Positions 11,825 through 26,666 of a stretch of DNA of 64,000 bases are shown piece after piece. The notes beneath the pieces were generated by a model. That model was not told the origin of the DNA. It searched no databases and saw only the letters and a program-made list of their open reading frames with translations. Position numbers and translations under genes: made by a program. The DNA is from Notospermus geniculatus (Eukaryota > Nemertea > Pilidiophora > Heteronemertea > Lineidae): NCBI GenBank assembly GCA_002633025.1, contig NMRB01000946.1:139849-203848 (forward strand). Direction: 5' to 3'. Within the stretch, counting starts at the first letter, position 1. The number at the start of each line of letters is the position of its first letter.

Positions 11825-14800
11825 CTACAAGAAAAACCACAAAGAAAGTGATTAAGTCATTGAAGGCATGTAGGCTTGTTTACAAAGGAATTTTGGGATC
11901 AACTTGTTGACTCAGTTTCTTAAAAACCACAACTGACTATTTTGCACCGAGCAAACTTTTCTTTTGATTCAAGGTGACTTACCCATCACTCTCATCGTTT
12001 TCATTATAGATACCCATCTTCTTCAGGTGTTCCAACGTCGCCATAGCAACATCTCGGACTGGTTCTTGTTCCACAAGGGAAGTGTTGACCGAATTTTGTT
12101 TGCTTCCCTGGCGACTACCGGCTGGTATATTGTTCAACAACTCATGAATATTCCCCTAGAAATGAAAGATGGTTGGTTACTGCACTACACTTCAAAAACT
12201 TTCAATACTTCATTATACAGCAGAGGTAACCATGTGGCATCCATTGAGAAGCATTTTTCATGCATTGTAAAGTACCGGTAGTTTCTAAAGCCTAATGAGC
12301 ATGGTACACCCAGTGCGGTCTACAGTCAGGTACGGTAATGATAGCTTGTGCCATCCTACTGTTACTCACAATCAATTGTTCATAATATTCCCTCGAATTG
12401 TCCTCCTTCCCTGGAACCAACTGTTCATCACCAATATCACATGGCATCGCCTGAAAGATGAGAGGTACATGTAAGAGGTACCAAACTTGTTTTTGGTCTC
12501 AAGAACTTGAAATGTGTTTACATGTATTGTAGATGTATTATTAGTCCATTGAAATTCAATGAAGCAACAGCTTCCATCGAAACAATTCAAACTATCATCA
12601 AATCAAGTACATGTAACAGTGACTGATGACCAATGCATTTGTTATGTAGTACATGTTGAAGTTTGGGGAGTTTGGATTATGATCCATGCATAGCAACCTG
12701 TGAGGATTTGCGGAAACAATCCATAGTAAAAGACAATCTTTTGCCTGTTCTTCATACACTGTAGGTGTCATTTTTGGGGCAAGTTACATGAAAAACTTCC
12801 GATTACATACCGGAGGGGGGTGATCCTGGCCATACATGCTGACACTCTGTATCTCCTGACTCTCTGGGTCCTCACCTCCAGAACCAGTACTGAAAAAAAG
12901 AATTTGTTGTTAGGTCAATGACCAGCTCTGCAACAACATAAATCTGGATTTCAAGAGGTGCATTTTCAAACAGACAAGAAGAAACTTGATTGGTACTCAA
13001 ACAGAAACATTCATCCCCGCCCCTTTCCCAACCATGAAGTATCCCTCATCTACACTGATGAAGAACTAAATTGTGCAGCTAAAAAACAGCAGTCGTTGAC
13101 TGCGAAGTTCACCACTTACTCATAGCAAGGAATGTCGACAATCATGTCGGACATGGATGTCTCCATGGTGCCATCTTGAAGGGTCATCATTTGCATGCTG
13201 AACGTGAGGGAATTGCTATCCGTTTCCTGACCGCTGTCACCGTCATTGGCTGGAATCACCGATGTGGGGAGATGTTCAGCAATGATGGTCTCGCTTGCCA
13301 GAGACACCTGTTTCTTGGCAGGTGACTCAGTAACTTTGACATCTGTCACGTCCTTATTCTTGGATCCACGACGTTGAGGTGACATATGCCCAGAAATGAA
13401 CAGACTTGTGTTCGTTGCGATACTGCAACTCTTTTTCGATGGGGTGGATTGAAACTTCTGCATAATCGACTGGTACGTGTCGGCACTGTTATCAAGTGAT
13501 AACGGTTGCTCAGGTTCCACTTCCTTCTGGCTTTTCTCTTGACCTGCCTGATTGGCTAAGAGTTTCTGTAGCTGTGACTGCAGTAACTGAAGCTGAGCCT
13601 CTTGCTGCTTGAGAAGCTTGTAGACTTCAGGTGTGACCGACACACCGTTGATTTCTAGGACTGGCTCTGTTTTCTCTGGAGGGGGTGGGTTTGTTGAGAC
13701 AGTGCCTGGACTGGACAGAGGAAGGCTCGGTTCTCCTGATGATGGTGTAAGCGGTGGAATAGCACCATGAGGTTTGCTGGGGCATGGACTTGCCTGGACA
13801 GGGTCAGACGTGCAGGCGCCAGTTGAAACAGTTCCACAATTCACAGGCACAGCAGTTGGAGCTGAGGTAACAGTTTGGGTGATTGCTGGTTGCGACGATG
13901 ACATACTGGGTGAGTGATGAGGGTGAAGGTCTTGAGCAATGTTTCGAGGTGGGGGTACCATGGCATCAGAGGTAGATGAGCAAGTGTTGACTGGCTGAGC
14001 TGGCGGCGATCGATACTGAGCTGGCCGGTATGGAGGCATCGGGTACCTATTCCCTTGAGGATGTGGATAATAGGGTGCAGGACCAGTGACTGGTGGGCCT
14101 CTCAGACCATACTGCCCAGGATAGTGTCGTGGCATGAATCCCCCATAAGGATGACGAGGAGGCATCTGACCACGCATAGGATAACCAGCACGAGGTGGCA
14201 CAGGATACATTCCAGGAGGCGACCCGGTACTTCCAGGACCAAGCTGCATTCCAGGGGGATAATACTGATCTGAATTAGGTTGTCTTGGTCCCATATACGG
14301 CGGTGACGTGAATCTCATTGGGTATTGACCAGACGGACAAGAGGTGGGAGGCATACTTGGACTCCACATTCGCAGGCCATGACGGTTCACAACTTTGCCC
14401 TGCGACGACACAGGGGGAGGTCCAGCAGAATTAGCGAAAACGTAACCACCAGGGCTACCACCCTCCAGATTTTCCTCCTGTGTATGATCACATTTCAGTC
14501 TAGAATCAGCTGTTGTCCTCTTAACATTGTCAGGTATTAAAGCTTTCTCAAAAGAACCACTCTCCTGATTTGGTTGGGATGACTTAACATTCGAATTCAT
14601 GTCTCGGTTGATTGGCTTAAGAGGAGCACGGACACCGGAAGACTGACTGAGCATTGCTGATTTATTCCGAGGAACACCGGACTCGTTCACTGTAGGACTG
14701 TTTTCATCGTTCTTTTGTTTGAATACAGAATATCCTAATGGCATCCTCGGGGGTGGGCTCTTGACATCGTCATCAAAGATCAGTGAGACCTCTGGGACGA

Positions 14801-17800
14801 GGGGCTGGACAACTGACGCCTGTAATTCAATGCAGAATAACTCAGAGACTTGACCTGCTGCACTGTTCAAAATCAATTAAGTGTACTCACAACAATGAAT
14901 CTCTACATTTCTTTCAAAATGATTTGTTCATGAATGGTGATACAGAGGGATATCTCACCTTAGTCTGGTGCGGAAGTGGCGATGTCCGTGGCATCAAGTC
15001 ATCAATATTCACTGATAACTCTGTCAGAGGTTTCTGTGGTTTATCCTTCTCAGGTCTGAAAGAAAGAACGGGCAATAAGAATGGACATACATGACAAGAT
15101 TGGTACTGAGTACAAGTGAACTTGATCTTGATCAGTATTTTAACTTACATTGCCTGCTTGAGTGCCTCACTTGCAGAGGTAAATGCATGCATTTTAGCTC
15201 CATTCTCTACTTTGTGAAGATCAAATACAAAACAATCATCTTGATGATACTGGGCAGACTGAAATGAGAAAGAAATTGATTATTGATTACATGATGTGTA
15301 CATTAAATTTTGTAGTTCTTAGTGACCAGTATTGACCAGCAGGCAGGCCATGATCCAGCACAAGGCCATCTGCACAATGAGGGTCAATTGCCACTTTCTT
15401 TTTACCTGTGTTAATTCCACTGACTCCAAACACGTGTTGAGTTCAAATTTGAGCCTGCATGTCTTGTCGTCTGTCAAACATTCATAGAACTCAGGTTTTG
15501 AATGAAGAGGGGAGAAGAGGGCAACCAGGAAGGCATCTGGGGCAGCACAGACTCTGAAATGAAAGGCAACAGAAATTGTTTAGCTGAGAGATCATTGGTG
15601 ATAGGCAGTGGCTGTCCAGAAAACCCAAGTGAGTTGGTACAACCAGTTATAATATGTAACATTCAATCAGGGTTGAGTTTTGGAGACTGTATGGATGCCT
15701 AACCAACAAGCAAATAATGTAGAAATACAGTTATCAGAAACAAATGTACACTTCATTGAGAACTGGATGTTTACCTCTCCCGTATACTATTATTTTGAAG
15801 GTATCTGAGGCAGCTGCACCAAACATACGGATCATAGACGTAACGAACACCAGTCACCCATCTGGAAGGTTAGAAAACAAATGTTATTTCGTACGTCACA
15901 GAACGGACACATATTCTACCTTGTTCGTTGTTAGTTAACAAGTGTGGTTGGCGGAAAATCCCATAACATGCACTAAAGAATGTGACGTGTCAAATCAAAT
16001 AGACAAAAATGGAGCGGTCGGTAACATGTATAATGGCACAAACCCATGAAATAATGAACCAAACAAGTGTGATACTTACATGCCAACAAGTGGAATGGTT
16101 TGAACCTTTGGATCTGATTGTAAGATCAGGAGTAATTTGCGAGTATGATCCATTGTGAGATAACTGAAATATCAAAAGCAAAATAACCAATGCATTTTTG
16201 AAAGAAACCCAAAACACCTCTGGGATCTCTTCTACATAGCGCCTGAGGAAGACCCCGAATATTTCGCAAAATTTGTGAAATATTCGGGGACGAGTTTCCG
16301 ATTTATTGTGTACTGTGTGTCGTTTTTGTGCTGTTTTTTTGATATCTAAACCCAAAACAAAGACGAAGAATTGCTTGATTGTTTTGGACACTTTTAGTGA
16401 GAGAGGAGAAGTAAGAGTATCTTGAATGGTGATCACAAAATTCATCATACTGAGTTCATATGGCTTGACGTCATCCAGAAGAGATTCTTGGCTCTGAGAA
16501 AAGGTATTTACTCACCCCATTTTTGGCTCCCCTTGCAAATTACTCATGTTCATTGGCCCGATCAGGTTCTTTGACAAGGCTGTAGGCATTATTGGAACAG
16601 GAGAAACGGGAGTAGCCCTCAAAGTAGTGGCCATGGTGATGAAATCAAACTCGGTCGATATCACTGTACTTGCATCAGTTCCCCTCGCACCGTATTTACA
16701 GATGCATTTCAAGATGAAGAAGTTTGAGAGCTCAACTTTGTCATTGGAGCAGCATCTGTGTTTGAGCAACTGGAAATATTATGAAATGTGATCAGCATGA
16801 CTGATTTTATAAATCTACTGTCTAGATGGAGAATTTCAACGATTTTCCAATTCCCCCTAACTTTTATTTAGCAACACTTACGAGTAATGACCCACATTAC
16901 GACAACACGTCACTTGAAATAACATGTCAAGTGGCAACATGTCCAACTGACCTGGACAAGAGAAAAATGTTTACCTTTAGTGATGTTATGAAATCTGAGA
17001 CAGATGGCTGACCGCTTGAAGTTTCTTCCTTCTCTTCAATCTGTAACCATACCAGGAAATGCAACATCAGGTGAAAGTTGCCCATTGAATTACTGAACTC
17101 ATTACTTGGCTAAAAACACATTATTATCCTCATTTTGCCGGTTTCTAATTCACCTCATCCATCTTTATTGCCAACCAGAACCCTAACCTTGGACCTGACC
17201 AATGAAGGGTAAACTGGGAAAGGCACAAATGGGGAGACACCATTGAAACTAGCTTCCACAACTATGCTCTTTACCATAAATATGGAGCGATTGTAACAAA
17301 GACAGAACACAGCCAGAGTAGCTGACTACCATACGGACATGTAGAAGTTGCCAAGTACTTACAATACATGGAATACTGATATCACCAGGAACCGCTGTTG
17401 TTGGGTTGAGTCCTGTCTCTTCCCTGCCTGGGTCAAATCGGTCAAGAAGCACCTTTACTCCTTCAGCATCTGAGATTAACAAGAAAAAAGTGAGAATGAA
17501 AGAACTGCCTTGGCTTTAAGTACAAACAACCTCGTTCTTACACACACCAGTGACTATCTGTCTTTGTTCACATGAACAAACAACCTCGTTCTTACACACA
17601 CCAGTGACTATCTGTCTTTGTTCACATGAACAAACAACCTCGTTCTTACACACACCAGTGACTATCTGTCTTTGTTCACATGAACAAACAACCTCATTCT
17701 TACACACACCAGTGACTATCTGTCTTTGTTCACATGAACAAGACTGAAGGTTACTCATCCCAGGGTTACCAGAGGATAATGTTATAGAGCAATACTTTTC

Positions 17801-18227
17801 AGAGCAAATTTGACAGGAATTTAGACCTACCAATTTCAGAAGTGATGGATCCAGTCAGTAGACAATGGTATCTCTTCCTGCCAGAATCTTGAGCATATCT
17901 CTGAGCAAGCTGAAGCACCTTTTTCTCCACGTGAACTTCAACATTCCTAAAACGCGAGAAAGGACCAGTAACATTATCTTATTCTTACTATTAATTCATC
18001 AGGTTCATCATTTTCCATGATCTAATGTCAGATCATGTACCCATTAACAAATCTTTAGTAAAATGAAGTTGAATTCTTTATAATTGTCCCACTTGCCTAC
18101 CTACCTATAATAAGCCAAATGTATGTTGACAGTGGATCCTATGGGAGTGTGGTCCCACAGAGCACATTTTGTAATCGGAAAGCTAAGAGTCACCACACTG
18201 TTAGCAGAAGCACTGTGGCTAGAATAT
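10591..18227 (-). CDS. STIL: STIL centriolar assembly protein (5' exon missing)
   Basis: STIL (Ana2/SAS-5 family) is activated by PLK4 and recruits SAS-6 to start procentriole formation. Fifteen exons are read on the minus strand: 18115-18227, 17831-17946, 17363-17469, 16975-17040, 16517-16769, 16079-16163, 15775-15861, 15406-15553, 15149-15258, 14959-15055, 13120-14819, 12811-12889, 12370-12450, 11983-12155, 10591-11824. Together they hold 1483 codons including the stop; human STIL has about 1287 residues. Diagnostic matches to vertebrate STIL include [40 protein letters not shown], the STAN motif ([17 protein letters not shown]) and the C-terminal [10 protein letters not shown] found no convincing initiator exon; it should lie between 18.23 and about 21.4 kb. 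CMPK1 starts divergently upstream. Confidence 0.95.
13120..14819 (-). CDS. STIL: STIL large central exon: proline-rich region and coiled coil
   Basis: This 1700-bp exon carries a long Pro/Gly/Tyr-rich low-complexity stretch (repeated PPYMGPRQP- and YPMRGQMPP-like sequence, about 13.9-14.4 kb) followed by a Gln/Leu-rich helix ([20 protein letters not shown], about 13.54-13.66 kb). The helix lies where the vertebrate protein has its short coiled coil, which binds PLK4 and mediates oligomerisation. The proline-rich part is longer than I recall for human STIL and probably accounts for much of the greater length. Confidence 0.88.
16240..16355. mobile_element. hairpin-plus-tail element, copy 1
   Basis: A perfect short hairpin (CCCCGAATATTTCG and its complement) is preceded by GCCTGAGGAAGACC and followed by a tail containing TGTGTGTCGTTTTTGTGCTG. 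The same order of parts appears at 41113-41303 and, inverted, at 44140-44320. It sits in a STIL intron. Confidence 0.6.
17523..17738. repeat. 54-bp tandem repeat, four copies, in a STIL intron
   Basis: The unit beginning CAAACAACCTCGTTCTTACA starts at 17523, 17577, 17631 and 17685, with one visible substitution (CTCATTC in the fourth). Because 54 is a multiple of three, an 18-residue repeating frame stays open on both strands, but the array lies between the exons at 17363-17469 and 17831-17946 and shows no splice sites of its own. Confidence 0.92.
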
Positions 18228-18828
18228 CTGAAATGAAAATGAAATAAGAGGTGTAGTAGGCCTATTATAGGCTATACAATCACAGTAAAGGCATACTTAT
18301 TCAATGCAGTGAAATACTCTATTCTGCCAAACCTTTGTGGTTTTAGAATTTCAAAATTCAAGGATACCAGCAGCATATCAGTTGACAATTATCAGAGAGG
18401 AGCGTCTCATTCAAAGCTCCCTGATTAGGTGCAAAGATGTAGAGAAAGCCAAGAAGGACTAAGGAAGGAGTAGGCCTACGCCTGCCCTGTGCGTGGCACA
18501 CTGTTTGGACTGACATGACCCATCCACCCTACCTTTGAGCAACTTTTCCCAACATGATTGATATTGAAATTAGGGGGCCTAAATTGATGCATGGATGAAT
18601 GTTGCTGATCTTATCTTTAAGTTTAATCAGACAACGCTGCGCTGCTGGCTCACTGCACTGTAGTCTGTATCAGGTGTGTAAAACTTTGGCCAAGACAGTG
18701 ATCATTAGGAAACAGAACCTGAAATTGGAAATGCATCAGACAGGTCAGAAATGTCGAATGAAAACGCAAAGCCAGCCGATATGCACATGATGGCATAAAT
18801 TACAAATAGCCCTAGGCCTAGTTTATTA

Positions 18829-19016
18829 TAGGCCTTATCGCACCTAGCACATGGCTAATCAGCATAAAATCAGCGAAGCGGAAAGGGCCCGAACATCAGC
18901 GCCCCCGCAGTACATTCATAATGTACAGCGGTGGCGCTGATGTTTGGGCCCTTTCCGCCTCGCTGATTTATGCTGATTAGCCATGTGCTAGGTGCGATAA
19001 GGCCTATTGAGTCCTT
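18829..19016. mobile_element. complete 188-bp inverted-repeat MITE
   Basis: The element is an almost complete palindrome. The left arm starts TAGGCCTTATCGCACCTAG and the right arm ends with its complement, with about 85-bp arms around a short centre. TA dinucleotides at both ends fit a TA target duplication. A partial copy is at 6252-6345. Confidence 0.88.
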
Positions 19017-20639
19017 GAAACACAGACGTGACAGCAGAGTTACATCGGATGAAATAGGTCTACAATAAACTTGGAAGTGCAGATAAGAGAAAGATAGAAA
19101 CAAGGAGACCCCGTGGAATCAGAATCAGAATCAGAATCAGAATCGTGGATGATGACATGCATGATGCATGTGATGACAAATCTCAAATGGATGGTGCAGT
19201 GCATTGCATAGGCCTAATGCATGCAGATGCACACATACACTACAGCAGTGCAGGCTCTCTGTGTGCAGTCGAAATATCACCAAGGTAAACATTGTGAAAA
19301 CACAAGAAAAACAATCATCTCTGCAATAATTTGTCGTTTAGCACACTCCTTACCTTCTAAAGAGTATTATATTTATTTAAACATTGAAATCACGGATCAC
19401 AAATGAACTGACAAGCAAAAATACGATCAAAATCGCGATCATGCGAATTCATTTTCCGCGGCCGGTCAGGAACCCACAGAGCGCATGCGCAAACTTTGGA
19501 TTTAAACGGTAAAGTCTTGGTCGACTTCGTCACAGTTGAGCGCGCATGAATGGAGACAAGTAAAGAAGGTCCTATTGAGTGGGCGCCCTTCACGTTGTCG
19601 GTTGCTTCTGATTATAAAGAAAGTATTCAAACTCGAACATAATGTGGTTTTCTTTCATGAATATTTCTTTCAGTGATGACACCTGACTGAATGAATAAAA
19701 AAAGTAAAAACCGCCGTTGTAAAAATACCTTGGAGTCAATGAAGTGAAATGTTTGTACCGGTACCGGTGGTATTTTTTTTTACTTCTCCTGGCCCTTGAC
19801 CCCCTCCCCAGAAGTGAAATTTTGTGGTTCGTTCATGGCTTCCTAAGAAAAAAATGAAACATAGACCTTGGAGGAATTTTACTGTCAGTATAATTCCGCC
19901 AAGCATAGACTTTCATCATCATCATCATGATCACCCGGCGGCCATCATCATATCACATCGACATGATCATTGACGCGTTTACAGTCATGGGTGACGGATC
20001 CTAAAAATAGCTGAGAGTGTAAGTTGTGGGTCCATTTCATCCGGCATTTCATCCAGATGAGCGTGAAAAGCTTATAGCATGTGCACTGGTGGACCCCCTC
20101 AAGGGAAATTTGCCCTAGGAGACTGGGAGACAGACCACCCCGGAGACAGACGTCTTCGATTGATAGGCCTCCAATCTCCACGTGGCCAAAGGATCCCCTC
20201 CTCCAAAATTCCCGCGCATTTTGCTGCCGATGGGAAAAGGGAGCCACCTACCTCTGTCTATAGCTACCTGCAAACCCTTGAAAAGAAGTCAATGTTGTAT
20301 CTTTTCATCATAAACAGATTGAAAACAACTTGATTTAGGACGAGCCCCTTTCAAACAGTTTCAGTGACCATGTTACTAGCAGTGTCGTGCCACATATACC
20401 AAAATCAAATTCAGGTTTCCGTTTTATAACACGCTGACCTCTTGAACCCCGTCTGAATATCATTATCACTCGGAATTGCCGATCTGTCACGAATGATTTC
20501 CGAGCAAAATGGGAATTCTTGTCACTATTTCATTGTATTTCCGTTCCGCGAGAGCGTTGGTCGCCATAACAACCCGACCGATTCCGAATCTCAGCCGAAG
20601 CAGGGATCGCACAGTCTTAGGCCTATTGTGCTTCTACTC

Positions 20640-21040
20640 TGATTTACTGTTCAGTATTTAGTATTTTACTTTGGGACCTATTCTTCTAGTCTAACGGGAG
20701 TGCAGTGGTAACTTTTAAGTTGGAGCTATTAACTCTTTCTAATCTTATGTATCTTTTGTATATTTTATTTTTATGACTTTGTACATCTTTTCTGTTGTTG
20801 TCTTCGTCTCTGTAAATTTTATTTGTGTTTGTAATCTTCACTACACCTATTTTCTTGCACGCTTGGTATCCGAGGTACATTCCATCAGACAGATCCCTGT
20901 TTACTATTTTCTCCTTCTTTTGTCTTCTCATCTCTATGCACTTTTTTAAATGTTTTTACGTTTATTGTATCTCTTCCTATGTAAATGGTGTAACATTTAT
21001 ACGGAGCAATAAACATTCGTAATTCGTAATTCGTAATTCG
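20640..21040 (+). mobile_element. possible 3' end of a non-LTR retrotransposon
   Basis: A T-rich stretch ends in GGAGCAATAAACATTCGTAA followed by three further TTCGTAA-type repeats. An AATAAA close to a short tandem-repeat tail is typical of the 3' ends of some LINE-like elements. No reverse-transcriptase frame is present, so this is tentative. Confidence 0.3.
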
Positions 21041-21446
21041 CACAGACGAGCGCAAAATCAGAGATTTCACATTCTGCATGAAGTATACGTGCCTGAGCGT
21101 GTACATCGTGCATTGTGCTGCGTAGCCGGTGTGGTTTTCATTTTCAATTCACCTAACATTTCTTACTGGACTTAAAACTCAATTTATTCTGCACTGGGTG
21201 TTTTGGGTGAGGGACACACTGCGTCTGTGCGTAGGCTATCTGCCATTCAAGCTGGGCCCTGCAGTTTGGACAAATTGTTGTCGGCGAGGCGGTCTTCTGG
21301 GATTTGCCAAGTTGAAATTGGTGACGTCAGCAAGTTTCACTATCAGAGGAACTGTCAATTTCAGTGACTTGTCTCACCCTTCCTACCATTGTTATTCTCT
21401 TCTCCCCAAAGTCGAATTATTTGCAAGGGACAGAGCCGTGAGAACA

Positions 21447-23923
<2,477 letters not shown>

Positions 23924-23934
23924 TTTCAAGATAC

Positions 23935-23940
23935 AATAAA
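23935..23940 (+). promoter_or_regulatory. poly(A) signal of CMPK1
   Basis: AATAAA lies 11 bp after the CMPK1 stop codon. This would make a very short 3' UTR; signals further downstream may also be used. Confidence 0.5.
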
Positions 23941-24416
23941 TACCTCCCGAGATTCTGTCATGTCTGAAATGTACTTGCTTATTAGTAAATTATCCTCAAG
24001 TTACCAAATCTAATCATATTTGGGCTGTAAATGGGGCATTAATATAAAAATGTACAGTAATAGAGATAATTATTTGGCTTGGGTACACTCATACTACATC
24101 ATGGTCAAAGTCAAATGGTCAAAGTATAATATACCGGTAGTAATAACACGAAAAAGAACAGGTTGTAAATTATTGCCATTCTCAAAATGTATCTGATGCA
24201 ATAAGAGAAGAAACAGTTTCATGATGACATGATGGTGGCAGAGGGACCAAAGATCGGATACCTAGAATACAGTCCTATTTCATGCCGTGCAAGGTACTGG
24301 AAGAAGTCAGAAGGCAGAGAAATTACTTTAATTCTCCCTTTAACATCAGGTACATTTTGAGATTGGCCCTGGTCTGAAAATAATGGAAATATAATAACAA
24401 GGTAGAAACATTGATT

Positions 24417-24526
24417 CATCCTCCCACAGCAGGGCTTTGGTCTCGTTCCTCTTCATACACTCCACACAAAGGTTTGTGTGAGCGGATGAAGAGGAGCGAG
24501 GTAAAAACCCCTGCTGTGGGAGGATG
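24417..24526. mobile_element. 110-bp hairpin MITE with perfect 8-bp target duplication
   Basis: The ends are inverted (CATCCTCCCACAGCAGGG left, complement right) with a hairpin extending through CGCTCCTCTTCAT-type sequence. CATTGATT occurs immediately on both sides (24409-24416 and 24527-24534). The 8-bp duplication points to mobilisation by a hAT-type transposase. Confidence 0.88.
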
Positions 24527-24534
24527 CATTGATT

Positions 24535-25523
24535 GGATAGAATTGATAGAAAGAAATGGAGTACCTGGGAGTAAATGTCATTTAGTGGTGAAGACTATTT
24601 TGGTTTGAATATGTGCCATTCAGATAACTTTTACTTGATATTACAATCACACCCTACCTTTCGTCAGAGGTCGAATTCTACCTCCACCTTTCAAATGTGT
24701 CTTTTTAATTTTATGCTTAAATGTTTGTGTTTAATGTGTTGTGTGTATGCTTTATTACGTGACAGTGTATGTGCCTAATTTATAGGCTGATTCAAGCTTC
24801 TGTTAGGAATACTATAATTTCTTCAGATTATGGATGCGTTTTTCATGCATTGGTGCCTGTTTATCACTCTATGGTGTGTGCAGGTACGTAGCTAAGTCTA
24901 AAGAAGAATCTAATTGAGCGGTGATGGACTTAACTCTGTAGTTACAATAACACGTCCATTAGGTTAAATGACTTGTAGGCCTTGTGCAGCCATTAGCTCA
25001 ATGATGCAGCACGATCTAAAAAACTTGCTAATGTGTTTTGGTAAAGGACGTACCCTGTGCTAACTCTGTCTTGAAATATCACAATGTCCATTTAGATGTA
25101 AATGTAGTGCAACCAATAATAGCTTTAAATTCATGAATAAAATGGATAACACTGTCTATAAATCACATTTTGAGTTCTAATTACTGATCTTTGCAGATAG
25201 TTTCCACTTCCAGCAGTAGGAATGATAGGTTGCCAAGACCAAGGTTTGAAGACCAATATCAGGCGGGTGAAGTAACGAAGAATATTTTGAGTGATGCCTC
25301 TCCATTCTAATCCTGTAATCAATATATTAAACTGTGTAAATATGCTGAGGCTGTTGTCCCTAATCTGTTGACCAGTTGAAGAAAATGGAAAGAACTGGTG
25401 AGGTACACGTGAATATTTATCATATGAAAACTACTTCATGAAAATCCCACTTCAAAAGGAAGACACTAATGTGGAAAAAACGTCAGTGATGGTTCGTGGG
25501 GTATGTATGTTTCGGTCTAGAAT
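24535..25523. other. intergenic stretch between CMPK1 and the EF-hand gene
   Basis: No coding sequence, RNA gene or clear repeat was recognised. The two flanking genes converge here, so their 3' UTRs may occupy part of it. Confidence 0.4.
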
Positions 25524-25731
25524 TTAGAACACTGTTGTCCAGTTGTCTTGAGTCTGACTGTTGGGTCTAGGGATGAGAGAACTCTGGGTGGACAAGTGCA
25601 GCGCTGGCATCCTCTGACAAATTTGGGTTGGTGAATAGGCCCTGCAGGCCATCGCGAAGTTCCTCTGGAGTGTTTTGGTCGGGATCTCATCTACGCGCAG
25701 TTCGTCCCAGTTAATCCAGTTGTCTGGTGAC
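25524..25731 (-). CDS. candidate last exon of the EF-hand gene
   Basis: The minus-strand frame after a possible acceptor (GACGTCACCAG) reads NWINWDELRVDEIPTKTL, continues through PTQICQRMPALHLS and stops at TAA (25524-25526). Its composition looks protein-like. The acceptor has a T-rich stretch, but its phase (1) does not match the phase-0 donor of the preceding exon at 26667, so either a small exon lies between them or this is not part of the gene. Confidence 0.35.
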
Positions 25732-25897
25732 GTCATATATGCAAATTAGTCAAAAAAAGTCACCAGAGGATAAAGCTTAGACCATTCCCTACAAGGTATT
25801 CCTATCTTCTTCAGGCTAACAGTACATGCTTTATAGTTACAAATAATTAGATTTCAGTGGCTAATTTTTGAAAAATCAATCGGCAGCGAAAGGGTTA

Positions 25898-26508
25898 GGC
25901 CATCATTTTTTTATACCTTGGTCCTCGGGCGAGCCGCTCGGAAAATGTCAAGAAAAAAAATGAAAATAAATATTTATTTTCAGCCTGTCCTCGGGCCCTC
26001 CGCTCTGCAAAATTCACCAAATAGAAAAAAAAATAAAATTTAATTTTTATATTTTTTCCGCCCGCCGCCTTGAAATTGACCCATGGGTTTTTTTATTTTT
26101 TCCTACCGCCGCTCTCGTATGACCCCAATTTCTGAAATAAATTTCGTGATGCCTGTGTTCAAATTCTTTGAAAACACTGCGAAATCGGCCTTAAATGTTC
26201 TTCAGTGATATCCTTTTAAAGCTTTAATATCAGTTTGTATGATACATTTATCAGGATATAAGACAGACAAATTTCGACATTAAGTATTACCGTTCCAACT
26301 GGCAATTTATTTCTTCCAAAATAAAAATTTATTTTCAATAAAAATATTTATTTTTTTCTATCCTCCTCGCCAAAAGTAAAGTCATAAACAGTGCGAGGAC
26401 ATGAAAAATATTGAAAAATAAAAATTTTATTTTTATTTTTTTCCCGCCCTCCTCTCTGTCAGGTCTGTCCAAAAAGCCCGAGGACCAAGGTATAAAAAAA
26501 TGATGGCC
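25898..26508. mobile_element. 611-bp AT-rich inverted-repeat element
   Basis: The left end GGCCATCATTTTTTTATACC followed by TTGGTCCTCGGG is mirrored exactly at the right end, and TA flanks both sides. The interior alternates AAAATAAATTTT-like blocks with CCGCCCTCCGCTC-like blocks. It encodes no protein. It lies downstream of the last confident exon of the EF-hand gene and shares its architecture with 2673-3061. Confidence 0.85.
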
Positions 26509-26583
26509 TAATGGACGGGAAAAGTGAACGTCAGTTTATGGAAAGAAAAACATAAATTGCCGTGGTTAGGCCTAATAATAGGG

Positions 26584-26650
26584 AGTTTTCGCGAAGGCCC
26601 CGAAACGCCAAACCCATTGTTCGCTGCCACGAAGAAAGCACCGAACAAAA
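26584..26650. mobile_element. half copy of the GTTTTCGCAAAGCCCC MITE
   Basis: Starts GTTTTCGCGAAGGCCCCGAA and matches the left half of the complete copies at 30546-30665 and 33915-34030 as far as GAACAAAAG, then stops. It abuts the donor site of the EF-hand gene exon at 26667-26818, so insertion or deletion occurred within 20 bp of a splice site. Confidence 0.75.
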
Positions 26651-26666
26651 GTATGAAAAGTGTTAC

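Larger units (their letters stand above)
18228..21446. promoter_or_regulatory. interval between divergent STIL and CMPK1 starts
   Basis: About 3.2 kb separate the first STIL exon read and the CMPK1 ATG. It must hold the missing STIL 5' exon and the promoters of both genes. No TATA box or other core element was identified with confidence. It contains a MITE (18829-19016), a GAATCA array (about 19118-19144), an ATC triplet run (about 19914-19928) and a possible retrotransposon 3' end (about 20640-21040). Confidence 0.45.

Noticed and set aside
15990-16448. 152-residue minus-strand frame in the STIL region
   Set aside because: It reads through a STIL exon in the wrong phase and through the hairpin-plus-tail repeat; the true exon is 16079-16163.
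17516-17833. 105-residue repeat protein from the 54-bp array
   Set aside because: It lies entirely within a STIL intron, with the repetition explained by tandem DNA duplication.
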